From JAGTQI01 sp038868115 (GTDB taxonomy: Archaea > Thermoproteota > Bathyarchaeia > Bathyarchaeales > Bathycorpusculaceae), in contig JAWBXA010000001.1 of the NCBI GenBank assembly GCA_038868115.1, positions 1-64,000 of the forward strand: a DNA stretch of 64,000 nt. Direction: 5' to 3'. Each line of letters begins with the position of its first letter. Position 1 is the first letter of the stretch. This document shows, in pieces, positions 34,946-42,607 of the stretch. The notes under the pieces were generated by a model, which saw only the letters and a program-made list of their open reading frames with translations, was not told the DNA's origin and did no database searches. Made by a program: the position numbers and the translations under genes.

Positions 34946-35253
34946 CTATTTCCTTAACGTCATGTAAAAGCCAGTCGCATTTATCAGATCGTTTATGGAG
35001 AAGAACTTCCACTTGACTTCTTGCGAGTAGAAGCTTGCAATGTTTTTTAGCTTTTCCAGGTTGTCCGTCTCAAACATTGTGAAGCCTTTGCTCTCGCCCA
35101 TAAACTGGAAAGGCCCAAAGATTAGTTTGGCAAAATCTTCGTTTCCCTTTCCTCTCGGCAGTCATTTTCTAAACTTTTCAATGACACCCATAGCGACACC
35201 TTCAACAACCTTCCAAAATCCAATAATACTTTATACACCTTCACTCCCAACAT
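34946..35253 (-). pseudogene. Decayed small protein, DUF3303-like (tentative)
   Basis: From ATG 35253 the frame reads KVYKVLLDF, shifts one base to FWKVVEGVAMGVIEKFRK, meets an in-frame TGA, then continues LPRGKGNEDFAKLIFGPFQF, ESKGFTMFETDNLEKLKNIA and EVKWKFFSINDLI to a TAG at 34946. The GPFxFxGExKGFTxFETDxxEKL...VKWKF pattern is that of ferredoxin-like-fold DUF3303 proteins. The stop and the frame shift mark it as non-functional. Confidence 0.6.
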
Positions 35254-35639
35254 TCAGTTTCTAGGCGGAACTTCATCAACAAGCAAAGAAAGCAGCCCTT
35301 CACACTGCCTGCCCAGCAAGCCAATAAAGCTCACCAACACGTACAAAGCCGGTCTAATAAGACCTTCCCTTGCTCGCGCTCAAATTTCTAGAAGGGTATT
35401 TATTTAGGTGCTTTCTGCTTGTTAAATTTGATGTTTAAGGTTTTTAGGGTGTGGAAATCTTAGGAGGGGGTCACCATTGGCTGTTTTTAAGTCCCCAAAA
35501 ATGTGTAGAGGGGTAGTGTTATTTGTTAAGGCGCACAAGTCACAAAATGACCTTTAGACATCGTTCAGATTTCGAATAGCTTTTTCTATAAGCTTAAACC
35601 TATTAGGAGTTGACAAGCGTTAAGTGGACTTGAAGAGTT
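35254..35639. other. 386-bp gap before the Fe-S operon
   Basis: No large gene. It holds a 26-codon frame with a strong ribosome site at 35477 and, near 35585-35600, CTATAAGCTTAAACC, the likely promoter region of the desulfurase operon. Confidence 0.4.
35477..35557 (+). CDS. Possible 26-aa ORF behind a strong ribosome site
   Basis: AGGAGGGGG ends 6 bp before a TTG that opens 26 codons (MAVFKSPKMCRGVVLFVKAH and six more) to a TAG. The ribosome site is the strongest in this region. It could be a small peptide, a leader, or the surviving start of a deleted gene. Confidence 0.3.
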   Translation: MAVFKSPKMCRGVVLFVKAHKSQNDL

Positions 35640-36863
35640 ATGGTGGAAAATGTCCGCGAGCTCTTGAAGGCTCATGAAGGGTTAAAGCGTGAAGTCTATT
35701 TGGACATTGAAAATTCAAGCATGGTGTTAACAGAAGTTGTTGAGGCTATGCTTCCATACTTTAACCAACGCGCCTATGGCAACCCAACGATAACCCATAA
35801 GCCTGGATGGGAAGCCTTCGAAGCCATAATGGAATCAGCCCAAAAAATAGCTGGCTTCATGGGCTGTAAAAACCTTGAAGAAGTCAACTTTACGCCTGGC
35901 GAAACAGAAGCCAACAACCTCGCCCTATTAGGCGCAACTCTTCAAAAGCGCGGTAAGGGCAAAAAAATTGTGATTTCTGAAATTGAGCCGTTAAGCGTCT
36001 TGCATGTGGCTGAAATGCTCGCCAAATATGGCTTCACCATAACCAAGATTCCCGTTGACACTGAGGGTTTCATAAACCTCGAGAAATTAAAGGAAGCCGT
36101 TGACAGCAACACAGCCCTCGTAAGCCTATCCACAGTAAACCACGAAATAGGAACAATACAACTCGTAAAAGAAGCTTGCGAAATAGTCAAGGACAAAAAC
36201 CCAAACGCAATATTTCACACAGACGCTTCAGATGCCTATGGGAAAATACCCTTTAACGTGCGGGAATTGGACGTGGATATGGCAACAATAAGTAGCTACA
36301 AAATCCTTGGGCCTCGCGGAATAGGAGCCCTTTACGTAAGGGAAGGCGTAAACATAGAAAGAATATTGGAGGGACAGATAGGCACCCAAAAACTATGGCC
36401 TGGAGTTGAGAACACACCATTAATAGTTGGCTTTGCAAAAGCCTCTGAACTCGCCTTCCAAAACTTCAAAGAAAATGTTATGCACATGCAAAGACTTAGG
36501 GACAAACTCATAAACGGAATCTTTGGAAAAATAACCGATATATGCCTAAACGGTCCAAAAGGCGATAAAAGGGCACCCGACAATGCCAACATAAGCTTCC
36601 TACGCTGCGAAGGTGAAGCTCTAACAATCGAGTTAAGCTTAAACGGCGTTTATGTTTCAAGCGGAAGCGCGTGCACAAGACGGCTCTTACAGCCAAGCCA
36701 CGTTCTAACAGCCATAGGCAGAAAATTCGAGGAAGCCCATGGAAGCATCCTTATGAAGGTTACACGAATTCACACAGAGGAGGACATAGACTATGTTTTG
36801 GAAGTTTTGCCAAAAGCCGTTGATAGGCTTAGGGGAATAACTGGCACAACGGTGGTAGGATAA
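35640..36863 (+). CDS. Cysteine desulfurase-like PLP enzyme (IscS/NifS type)
   Basis: 407 aa fold-type I aminotransferase. The PLP lysine is Lys221 in SSYKILGPRG, the PLP aspartate is in HTDASDAYGK, and the sulfur-carrying cysteine is Cys345 in SSGSACTRR. It should mobilise sulfur from cysteine. Two usual histidines differ: the PLP-stacking His (EH in IscS) is Pro117 in SEIEPLSVL, and the residue before Lys is Tyr220 rather than His. The IscU gene follows after 2 bp, so a role in cluster assembly is likely, but activity may be altered. Confidence 0.85.
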   Translation: MVENVRELLKAHEGLKREVYLDIENSSMVLTEVVEAMLPYFNQRAYGNPTITHKPGWEAFEAIMESAQKIAGFMGCKNLEEVNFTPGETEANNLALLGATLQKRGKGKKIVISEIEPLSVLHVAEMLAKYGFTITKIPVDTEGFINLEKLKEAVDSNTALVSLSTVNHEIGTIQLVKEACEIVKDKNPNAIFHTDASDAYGKIPFNVRELDVDMATISSYKILGPRGIGALYVREGVNIERILEGQIGTQKLWPGVENTPLIVGFAKASELAFQNFKENVMHMQRLRDKLINGIFGKITDICLNGPKGDKRAPDNANISFLRCEGEALTIELSLNGVYVSSGSACTRRLLQPSHVLTAIGRKFEEAHGSILMKVTRIHTEEDIDYVLEVLPKAVDRLRGITGTTVVG

Positions 36864-36865
36864 AA

Positions 36866-37387
36866 ATGTCGCGTGCACCCTTGCCCTACAGCCAGAAAAT
36901 CCTCGAACTTTTCAGAAACCCTAAAAACCTTGGAAGAATGGAGGACGCCACCGTGTCGGCTGTTGCCGGAAATCCTCAATGTGGAGACATGATAACCTTC
37001 TACTTGAAAATAAACGAGCAAGACGTAATTGAGAAAGCAACTTTTGAAAGCTATGGATGCGCTGCCAACATAGCTACATCCAGCATAGTGACAGAAAAAG
37101 TGAAGGGAATGAAACTTGAAGACGCGTGGAAAATCACATGGAAAAGTATAGCAGAAGAGGTTGGCGGACTCCCAGCGGTAAAATTCCACTGCGGAATCCT
37201 AGCTGTTGGAGCCTTAAGACGCGCCATAAGAGCCTACTACAAAAGCAAGCAGACAACGCCCGAATGGCTTTCCAAAGACCTAACCTTCGAGGAAAGACAA
37301 GCCCTGGAGGAGGAGGAACTGGCAAGAATCCTCGAGAAAAAGATGAAGATAACGGAGGAAAATAATGTTCGACCCATACAAGATTAG
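36866..37387 (+). CDS. iscU: Fe-S cluster scaffold IscU/NifU N-domain
   Basis: 173 aa. The three cluster cysteines are Cys39 (NPQCGD, with the assisting Asp41), Cys65 (SYGCAANIA) and Cys109 (FHCGILA). The C-terminal 45 residues are charged and helical and extend beyond the core. It builds 2Fe-2S or 4Fe-4S clusters from sulfur passed by a desulfurase. Its 3' end overlaps the next desulfurase gene by 23 bp, so translation is coupled. Confidence 0.92.
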   Translation: MSRAPLPYSQKILELFRNPKNLGRMEDATVSAVAGNPQCGDMITFYLKINEQDVIEKATFESYGCAANIATSSIVTEKVKGMKLEDAWKITWKSIAEEVGGLPAVKFHCGILAVGALRRAIRAYYKSKQTTPEWLSKDLTFEERQALEEEELARILEKKMKITEENNVRPIQD

Positions 37388-38603
37388 GGAGGATTTCCCA
37401 ATTTTAAAACGCAAAGTAAACAACCACCCCCTCATCTACTTCGACAATGCAGCTACATCGCAGAAGCCGAAACAAGTGATAGATACCATCAAAGAGTATT
37501 ATGAAATGCATAACGCCAACGTCCACAGAGCAGTGCACACGCTTTCGCTGGAGGCTACGGAGCTATATGAAAGCGCCCATGAAGAAACAGCCAAATTCAT
37601 AGGAGCAGAAAGCTCCGAAGAAGTAGTCTTCACAAGAGGAACAACAGAAGCCATAAACACCGTCGCCTACTCATGGGGGCTGCGAAACCTCAAACAAGGC
37701 GACGAAGTTCTAGTCACCCTCATGGAACACCACAGCAACATCGTGCCATGGGAAATCCTCTCAAGAATAAAGGGCTTTAAAGTGCGCTATTTGGATGTCA
37801 ACGAGGATGGAACCCTAAACCAGCAAGCCCTTGAAGAAGCCCTTTCTCCCAAAGTAAAGATGATCTGCATGACACACGTCTCAAACGTTACTGGCGTAAT
37901 AAATGACGTGCAATACGCTGCAAAACTCGCCCACGAAAACAACGCCCTAATCCTAATAGACGGAGCCCAATCAGTACCTCACATACCAATAAATGTAAAA
38001 AAATTAGACTGCGACTTCCTAGCTTTTTCTGGACACAAAATGCTTGGACCAACAGGCATAGGCGTCCTATACGGCAAGCGAGACATCCTGGAAAAAATGG
38101 AGCCCTTCCATGGAGGGGGTGAAATGATAAGGGAAGTCTCCTACAATCCAAAAACCAAAAGCTGCAAAATAGCGTGGAACGAACTTCCATGGAAGTTCGA
38201 GGCTGGAACGCCAAACATATGCGGAGGAGTAGGCTTAATGGCAGCAATAAAATATCTAAAAAATCTTGGAATGGAGAACGTTAAAGCCCATGAATGCGCC
38301 TTAACCGAATACGCCATTAAACGCTTACAAGAATGCCAAAAAGTCAAGATTTACGGACCAAAAGACGTGAAAGCCAAATGTGGCATAGTTCCCTTCAACC
38401 TAGAAGGCTTCGACTCCCACGACTTGGCTCTGCTTCTGGACACTTATGGCATAATGATAAGAAGCGGCTTCCACTGCGCCCAACCCCTACACCAAAGATT
38501 CAGACTGAAATCATCGGTGAGGGCAAGCTTCTACATATACAACATCCGAGAAGAAATCGACAAGCTAGTAGAAGTCTTAAAGGAGATTGAAAAATCCCTA
38601 TGA
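37365..38603 (+). CDS. sufS: Cysteine desulfurase SufS
   Basis: 412 aa, group II desulfurase. NHPLIYFDNAATSQKP at the start, LMEHHSNIVPWE with the PLP-stacking His, FSGHKMLGPTG with the PLP lysine, and RSGFHCAQPLHQRF with the active cysteine are all canonical. It releases sulfur from cysteine for cluster assembly. This is the second desulfurase in the operon and the one with a complete active site. Confidence 0.94.
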   Translation: MFDPYKIREDFPILKRKVNNHPLIYFDNAATSQKPKQVIDTIKEYYEMHNANVHRAVHTLSLEATELYESAHEETAKFIGAESSEEVVFTRGTTEAINTVAYSWGLRNLKQGDEVLVTLMEHHSNIVPWEILSRIKGFKVRYLDVNEDGTLNQQALEEALSPKVKMICMTHVSNVTGVINDVQYAAKLAHENNALILIDGAQSVPHIPINVKKLDCDFLAFSGHKMLGPTGIGVLYGKRDILEKMEPFHGGGEMIREVSYNPKTKSCKIAWNELPWKFEAGTPNICGGVGLMAAIKYLKNLGMENVKAHECALTEYAIKRLQECQKVKIYGPKDVKAKCGIVPFNLEGFDSHDLALLLDTYGIMIRSGFHCAQPLHQRFRLKSSVRASFYIYNIREEIDKLVEVLKEIEKSL

Positions 38604-38872
38604 GTACAGTTCTGGACACTTACATAGCAAGAATCGAAGAGGCATGTGGAGAAGAAAAAGACTACATAATCCACTTCAAATATGACGAAAAAGAAGAGGC
38701 GATAGCTAAAATATTGAAAAAAGCCGCGCTTCAAAAAACTACAGCAAAAATAATCTTTGACCTAACATACAAAGAAACCCACATACGCTTATACGCAACA
38801 GGAAAAGCAGTCTTCAAAAAAGTAAAAGACAAAGAACGGCTAAACCAAATCCTAACAGAACTACTCTCCTAA
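38600..38872 (+). CDS. Unrecognised 90-aa protein of the Fe-S operon
   Basis: 90 aa, starts inside the sufS stop codon (ATGA), so it is translated with it. The sequence is an alpha/beta mix: a helix near 5-17, strands around YIIHFKY and KIIFDLTYK, and a C-terminal helix, with a single cysteine in the EEACGEE segment. No family recognised. Its place suggests an accessory role in sulfur transfer or desulfurase control. Confidence 0.7.
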   Translation: MSTVLDTYIARIEEACGEEKDYIIHFKYDEKEEAIAKILKKAALQKTTAKIIFDLTYKETHIRLYATGKAVFKKVKDKERLNQILTELLS

Positions 38873-38904
38873 ATTTTCCATGTTTTGAATGACGAAGCTC
38901 GCTA

Positions 38905-38932
38905 GTATTACTTTTCAATTGAAAAGTAATAC
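38905..38932. repeat. 28-bp perfect palindrome
   Basis: GTATTACTTTTCAA at 38905-38918 is followed without spacer by its exact reverse complement through 38932. It lies 32 bp after the Fe-S operon. It fits a binding site for a symmetric regulator or a terminator hairpin; no T-run follows. Confidence 0.9.
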
Positions 38933-39072
38933 CGCTAACACACATACGGACGTTACATAAGCTCGGAAACCGCCATTACAATGACTGCCATATCTAGTTT
39001 CAGCTGCTGCCTACGCCTTAGGGAATTTAATATCAAAACAAGATAAAGAAATAAATAATATGGGGATGCTTG

Positions 39073-39771
39073 CTACTCTCTGCTTGCAAGTATAACTATG
39101 TAGTCTGCTGTGTCAGCGCACATATCGGCGGCGTGCTCAATAAACTCTACAAGATCATCAAAAATAATCATTGAACCGCTATCCATTTGCCCCCCATATT
39201 TAATGAATAAGGCTTTGGTTTTGAGATACTCATCGTCTATTTTCCTTTCTATTTCCTCAACCTTTTTCGCCCCATTTATAGCTGCAGAAGAGTCTACAGC
39301 AATTTTCTCTATGCTACCCCTTAAGGCGTGGGCACAATCAACCAGAAACGATGTTGTGTGAGCTGTGTTCTCCCAGAGCTCCTTCGGAACTTTGGTTCCT
39401 TCAAGCATTTTTATGCATCGCGCTGCGTCCTTTATATGGTCAGCAAGTGTATCAAGCCTTTTTACAAGGTGCATTAGGTCTTCGCGGTAATCAGCAAAAA
39501 GAGCTACGCCCTTTGAAAGTTCCTTAAAGACTTCTGTTCGCAGTTTATCAACCTCCCGCTCAACTTTGAAAATGTTTTCTATGTGCTGCATGGCCTCTTT
39601 TCTGTCACCTTCAGCCATCTTTTGCATGGCACAATGAAGAAGCGTAACGGTGTCCAAAGCCTTGGTAATCTGCTCCTGCGCCAAATCCAGAGCCTTTGTC
39701 CTTCTCCGCCTCTCAAACCACGCATAACTTTTCTTTTCCAACTTAAACTCATCTCCCTTAACAATAAGCAT
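39073..39771 (-). CDS. DUF47/PhoU-like protein
   Basis: 232 aa, all-helical. Repeated E/D-rich metal-binding patterns of the PhoU/DUF47 fold are present (EVDKLRTEVFKEL, RLDTLADHIKDAAR, EIERKIDDEYL, LVEFIEHAADMCADTADYI). Such proteins usually pair with a Pit-type phosphate transporter and control it, but no transporter gene is adjacent. A phosphate-related role is inferred from family only. Confidence 0.85.
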   Translation of the reverse strand: MLIVKGDEFKLEKKSYAWFERRRRTKALDLAQEQITKALDTVTLLHCAMQKMAEGDRKEAMQHIENIFKVEREVDKLRTEVFKELSKGVALFADYREDLMHLVKRLDTLADHIKDAARCIKMLEGTKVPKELWENTAHTTSFLVDCAHALRGSIEKIAVDSSAAINGAKKVEEIERKIDDEYLKTKALFIKYGGQMDSGSMIIFDDLVEFIEHAADMCADTADYIVILASRE

Positions 39772-39806
39772 CTATGAAATGCTTAATAACACTTTGCAAA
39801 CAGCAG

Positions 39807-40262
39807 CTACTCTTCTTCAGCTTCTGCAACCCAATAAGCCTTCTCACCGCCCTTTTTAGTAATTACATACTCCTTCTTGAAAATTGGGGCTTCCAGCTTA
39901 TACCTCTCAACAGCCTCCCTAAAAACTGGGAAAACGTCCGCTCTATGGGAACCGGCAACCACTACATAGACAAGGTCCTCGCCGACATTGAACTCGCCCA
40001 CAAAATGGTGTATTTGGACGTCAACTATTCCCTTTCTTTTCTTTAAGTCTTGACATATTTTCGACAACGCCTTATCTGCTCCTTCATTATAAGCTTCGAC
40101 CTCCAATTTCCGAACCTTTTCTTTCCTTGGATTTTCTCCACGAACAACGCCAATAAAAATTGTAATAGCTCCAGCCTTTTGAAAATTCGGGCTCCCTTTA
40201 ACTCTCTCAATTAATTCTTTGATTGACAGAGCACCTTTCTCATGGATATGTCTGGATAGCAT
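39807..40262 (-). CDS. moaE: Molybdopterin synthase catalytic subunit
   Basis: 151 aa from ATG 40262, which has GGGGGG 6 bp upstream; an ATG 11 codons earlier adds a non-family leader. AITIFIGVVRGEN near 31-43, EAYNEGADKAL, and IHHFVGEFNVGEDLVYVVVAGSHR are MoaE motifs, and KKEYVITKKGGEKAYWV carries the active lysines. It transfers sulfur from MoaD to precursor Z to make molybdopterin. A MoaD-like protein is encoded at 61184. Confidence 0.92.
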   Translation of the reverse strand: MLSRHIHEKGALSIKELIERVKGSPNFQKAGAITIFIGVVRGENPRKEKVRKLEVEAYNEGADKALSKICQDLKKRKGIVDVQIHHFVGEFNVGEDLVYVVVAGSHRADVFPVFREAVERYKLEAPIFKKEYVITKKGGEKAYWVAEAEEE

Positions 40263-40462
40263 TGAAACCCCCCTGCAAAAGAAAGATGAAAACAATTATA
40301 AAGGTGGAGATCCTAATTAACTTTTCAGCCAGTTAGCAGGCATTTCTCGGTGCTTTAAAAGCCTTTCATAGGCGTGACCTTGAGAACCTTATAGCGTCGT
40401 TAAAAAGCCTTGCTTGCTAAACAATGGCTTTGCTACAAAAGCTTTTGGAAAGCTAAAAAAAA

Positions 40463-41491
40463 TTACAGGTATTTCCGCATATCCTCAACTGCAGCTGAAG
40501 GAATCGACAGATCTTTCATGGTGAGCAAGCCAGCCGGAGCCTTTAGCACTTTTGGAATAGAATTTACAATCACCGCCACAGTGCCTGCATCTCCGTGGAC
40601 GCATGGCCGAATTTTCTGCTTGATTATTGGAACACCCGTGATTGATATAGCGTCATACTCTTCTTTCGCTCCGATAAAAGCTTGAAAACGTAAAACCACA
40701 ACATCTTCGCCCTTCATTACACCCTTCGCTGTCTGCTTCAAACCAGCAACTTTTCCAGCCTTAACTTTTATAAAATCGCTTTGCACTAATTCTTTGGCTA
40801 TTACTGGTTCGACAGGCTCAGCCTTTATTTCATCAAGCTCCCATGCTAAAGCATCTGCAATCATCGCGATAGACTGTTCAAGTCCCACGTGTCCAGTTAT
40901 TTCACCCTTTGCAATTTTTTGTTTAAATTCCTCTACGGTTAAGCCTGCACCTATCTTTTTCTGAAAGGTTAAACGTCTTGTTGCAGCATTTATAACTCTC
41001 ACGACCTCAATTTTCTCTATTCTTTGGCATGCCGCCGTCAGAGTTATTACAAGAGTATCCATTAAAAAGCCTGGATTTATTCCTGTTCCCAAAACTGTCA
41101 CGCCATGTTTTTTGGCTAACTTGTCCAGTTCTTTTGCGATTTTCGGTTCTGAATAGTAAGGGTATGAAAGTTCTTCGCATGTCGATATAACATTAACACC
41201 ATGTTTGATTACAGAGGCTATTTGAAGGTGAGTATCTTTAAGGTAAGATGATGTTGCGTGAATCGTTATGTCTGGCTTCGTTTTTAAAAGTATGGCATCC
41301 ACGTCGCTTGAAACCGCTATGCCTAGTTTTCTGTTTAAGCCTAAAACTTCGCCTAAATCCTTGCCCACTTTATCCTCTGCAACATCAATTGCACCAACTA
41401 TCTTTACGCCTCTCTTTTCGAGCAGAAACTTTGCTATCAGCCTTCCAACAACGCCAACTCCATACAAAACAACTTTAACCTCTTCTTCCAT
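40463..41491 (-). CDS. DapB-like dehydrogenase (2,4-diaminopentanoate dehydrogenase family)
   Basis: 342 aa. The Rossmann start VVLYGVGVVGRLIAKFLLEK and DITIHATSSYLKDTHLQ, then NVISTCEELSYPYY and LGTGINPGFLMDTL, match the COG3804 family, distinct from true DapB (about 270 aa). Known members reduce 2,4-diaminopentanoate in ornithine fermentation. No ornithine-degradation gene is adjacent, so the true substrate is open. Its promoter, TTTTATAAATTC on the minus strand near 41525, backs onto the next gene. Confidence 0.78.
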   Translation of the reverse strand: MEEEVKVVLYGVGVVGRLIAKFLLEKRGVKIVGAIDVAEDKVGKDLGEVLGLNRKLGIAVSSDVDAILLKTKPDITIHATSSYLKDTHLQIASVIKHGVNVISTCEELSYPYYSEPKIAKELDKLAKKHGVTVLGTGINPGFLMDTLVITLTAACQRIEKIEVVRVINAATRRLTFQKKIGAGLTVEEFKQKIAKGEITGHVGLEQSIAMIADALAWELDEIKAEPVEPVIAKELVQSDFIKVKAGKVAGLKQTAKGVMKGEDVVVLRFQAFIGAKEEYDAISITGVPIIKQKIRPCVHGDAGTVAVIVNSIPKVLKAPAGLLTMKDLSIPSAAVEDMRKYL

Positions 41492-41554
41492 AGAGTGTTC
41501 CTCTGTTTCATGGTTTATTGGAGCGAATTTATAAAAGAAGTTTGCCTATGAATG

Positions 41555-41568
41555 TTTATTTATATAAG
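41555..41568 (+). promoter_or_regulatory. TATA box of the Kor operon
   Basis: TTTATTTATATAAG lies about 38 bp before the TTG at 41600. It rules out the ATG at 41552, which would be upstream of the transcript start. Confidence 0.5.
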
Positions 41569-41599
41569 TAAGCTTCCAGTAATAAGAAGGCAGGTCACA

Positions 41600-42175
41600 T
41601 TGAGCATAGGAAAAAAGGTAACTTATAAGGAAACCTACCCGAAACTTAGGGGGAAAGTCGTTAAGACTATTGCATCGATCTTAAAAAAAGCTGTGGAAAG
41701 TTGTAAGGCTTGTGGGCTTTGCATAAAGGTTTGCCCATACAATGCAATAACCCTCAATAAGGAGCTTAAGCGGATTGAGATTATTGAAACTGCTTGTGGA
41801 GGCTGCGGAACATGTTCCGCAAAGCGCCCATTTGACGCGCTAACACGGAACAACCTCACAGACGAACAGATAAACGCTGTTACAGAAAATGACACCGACA
41901 AGAAAATTGTCGCATTTTGCTGTAACTGGTGTGCATACGCTAGTGCGAATTTCGTCGGAGCCAGCAGAATACGGTACCCACTAAACGTTCGAATAATTAG
42001 AACCATGTATTCTGGAAGAGTGGCTCCAAAATTTATTGAGAGATCCTTTGCAAAAGGAATTGCCGCGGTTCTGGTGGCTGGCTGTCACCTTGGAAACTGT
42101 TACTACATTAGTGCCAACTATTCCACCGAGAGGAGCGTGGAACAATTATGGAAAAAGGTGGAACAGAACAGCTGA
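41600..42175 (+). CDS. Ferredoxin-domain/MvhD-like electron transfer protein, frameshifted
   Basis: 191 aa from TTG 41600, with AAGGCAGGT upstream. Residues about 31-80 hold a ferredoxin domain: CKACGLCIKVCP is complete, but the second motif reads CGGCGTCSAKRP with Arg in place of the fourth cysteine. From about 100 it is MvhD: VAFCCNWCAYASA, YPLNVRIIRTMYSGRV and VLVAGCHLGNCYY. This is the C-terminal HdrA plus MvhD arrangement that passes electrons between hydrogenase or Kor and heterodisulfide-reductase complexes. The frame ends early; the family C-terminus continues in another frame at 42148. Confidence 0.75.
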   Translation: MSIGKKVTYKETYPKLRGKVVKTIASILKKAVESCKACGLCIKVCPYNAITLNKELKRIEIIETACGGCGTCSAKRPFDALTRNNLTDEQINAVTENDTDKKIVAFCCNWCAYASANFVGASRIRYPLNVRIIRTMYSGRVAPKFIERSFAKGIAAVLVAGCHLGNCYYISANYSTERSVEQLWKKVEQNS

Positions 42176-42336
42176 GCAAAGAGAGGCTTCAACTTTTATG
42201 GGTTTCAGCAGCTGAAAGTGAAAAGTTTGCCTCAAAAATTTACGAAACGCAAAAGATTATGGAAAACGTAACTTCAGAGGAAAATAGAACGCGCCAAAAG
42301 GTCTTTTCAAAAGTTGAAGGAGCTAAAAATGTCTGA
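42148..42336 (+). pseudogene. Displaced C-terminus of the MvhD-like protein
   Basis: This frame reads GGTEQLSKERLQLLWVSAAE and SEKFASKIYETQ, which is the usual MvhD ending (ERLRLEWxSAxEGxKF). It joins the upstream frame at an AAAAA run near 42150 by a single-base shift. It does not look like an independent gene. Confidence 0.65.
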
Positions 42337-42607
42337 AAAGATTTGGAGAACTCCGTTAGATGTTGAGAAGGTTTTAAGACCGAAGGCTGAAATCCACATA
42401 TTAAAAGACCAGTGTAAAGGTTGCGGCTTCTGCATCAAATACTGCCCCAAAAAGATTTTAGAGGAATCAGATGAAATTAATGCCAGAGGAGTCCATCCTC
42501 CAAGAGTTGTTAATGAAAAAAACTGCATATTATGTAGCTTTTGTATGGCTGTTTGCCCAGACTTTGCAATTTTCGTTAAAGAAAAACAATGTAAGGATGG
42601 ATGTTAA
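42329..42607 (+). CDS. korD: 2-oxoacid:ferredoxin oxidoreductase delta (ferredoxin) subunit
   Basis: 92 aa from ATG 42329, preceded by AAGGAG. CKGCGFCIKYCP and CILCSFCMAVCP form two 4Fe-4S clusters. KorD transfers electrons from the KorAB active site to external ferredoxin. It is followed directly by korA, giving the order D-A-B-C known from archaeal 2-oxoglutarate:ferredoxin oxidoreductases. Confidence 0.9.
   Translation: MSEKIWRTPLDVEKVLRPKAEIHILKDQCKGCGFCIKYCPKKILEESDEINARGVHPPRVVNEKNCILCSFCMAVCPDFAIFVKEKQCKDGC

Noticed and set aside
41552..41599. ATG at 41552 as the start of the MvhD-like gene
   Set aside because: It overlaps the TATA box, so it would lie before the transcript start; TTG 41600 has a ribosome site.
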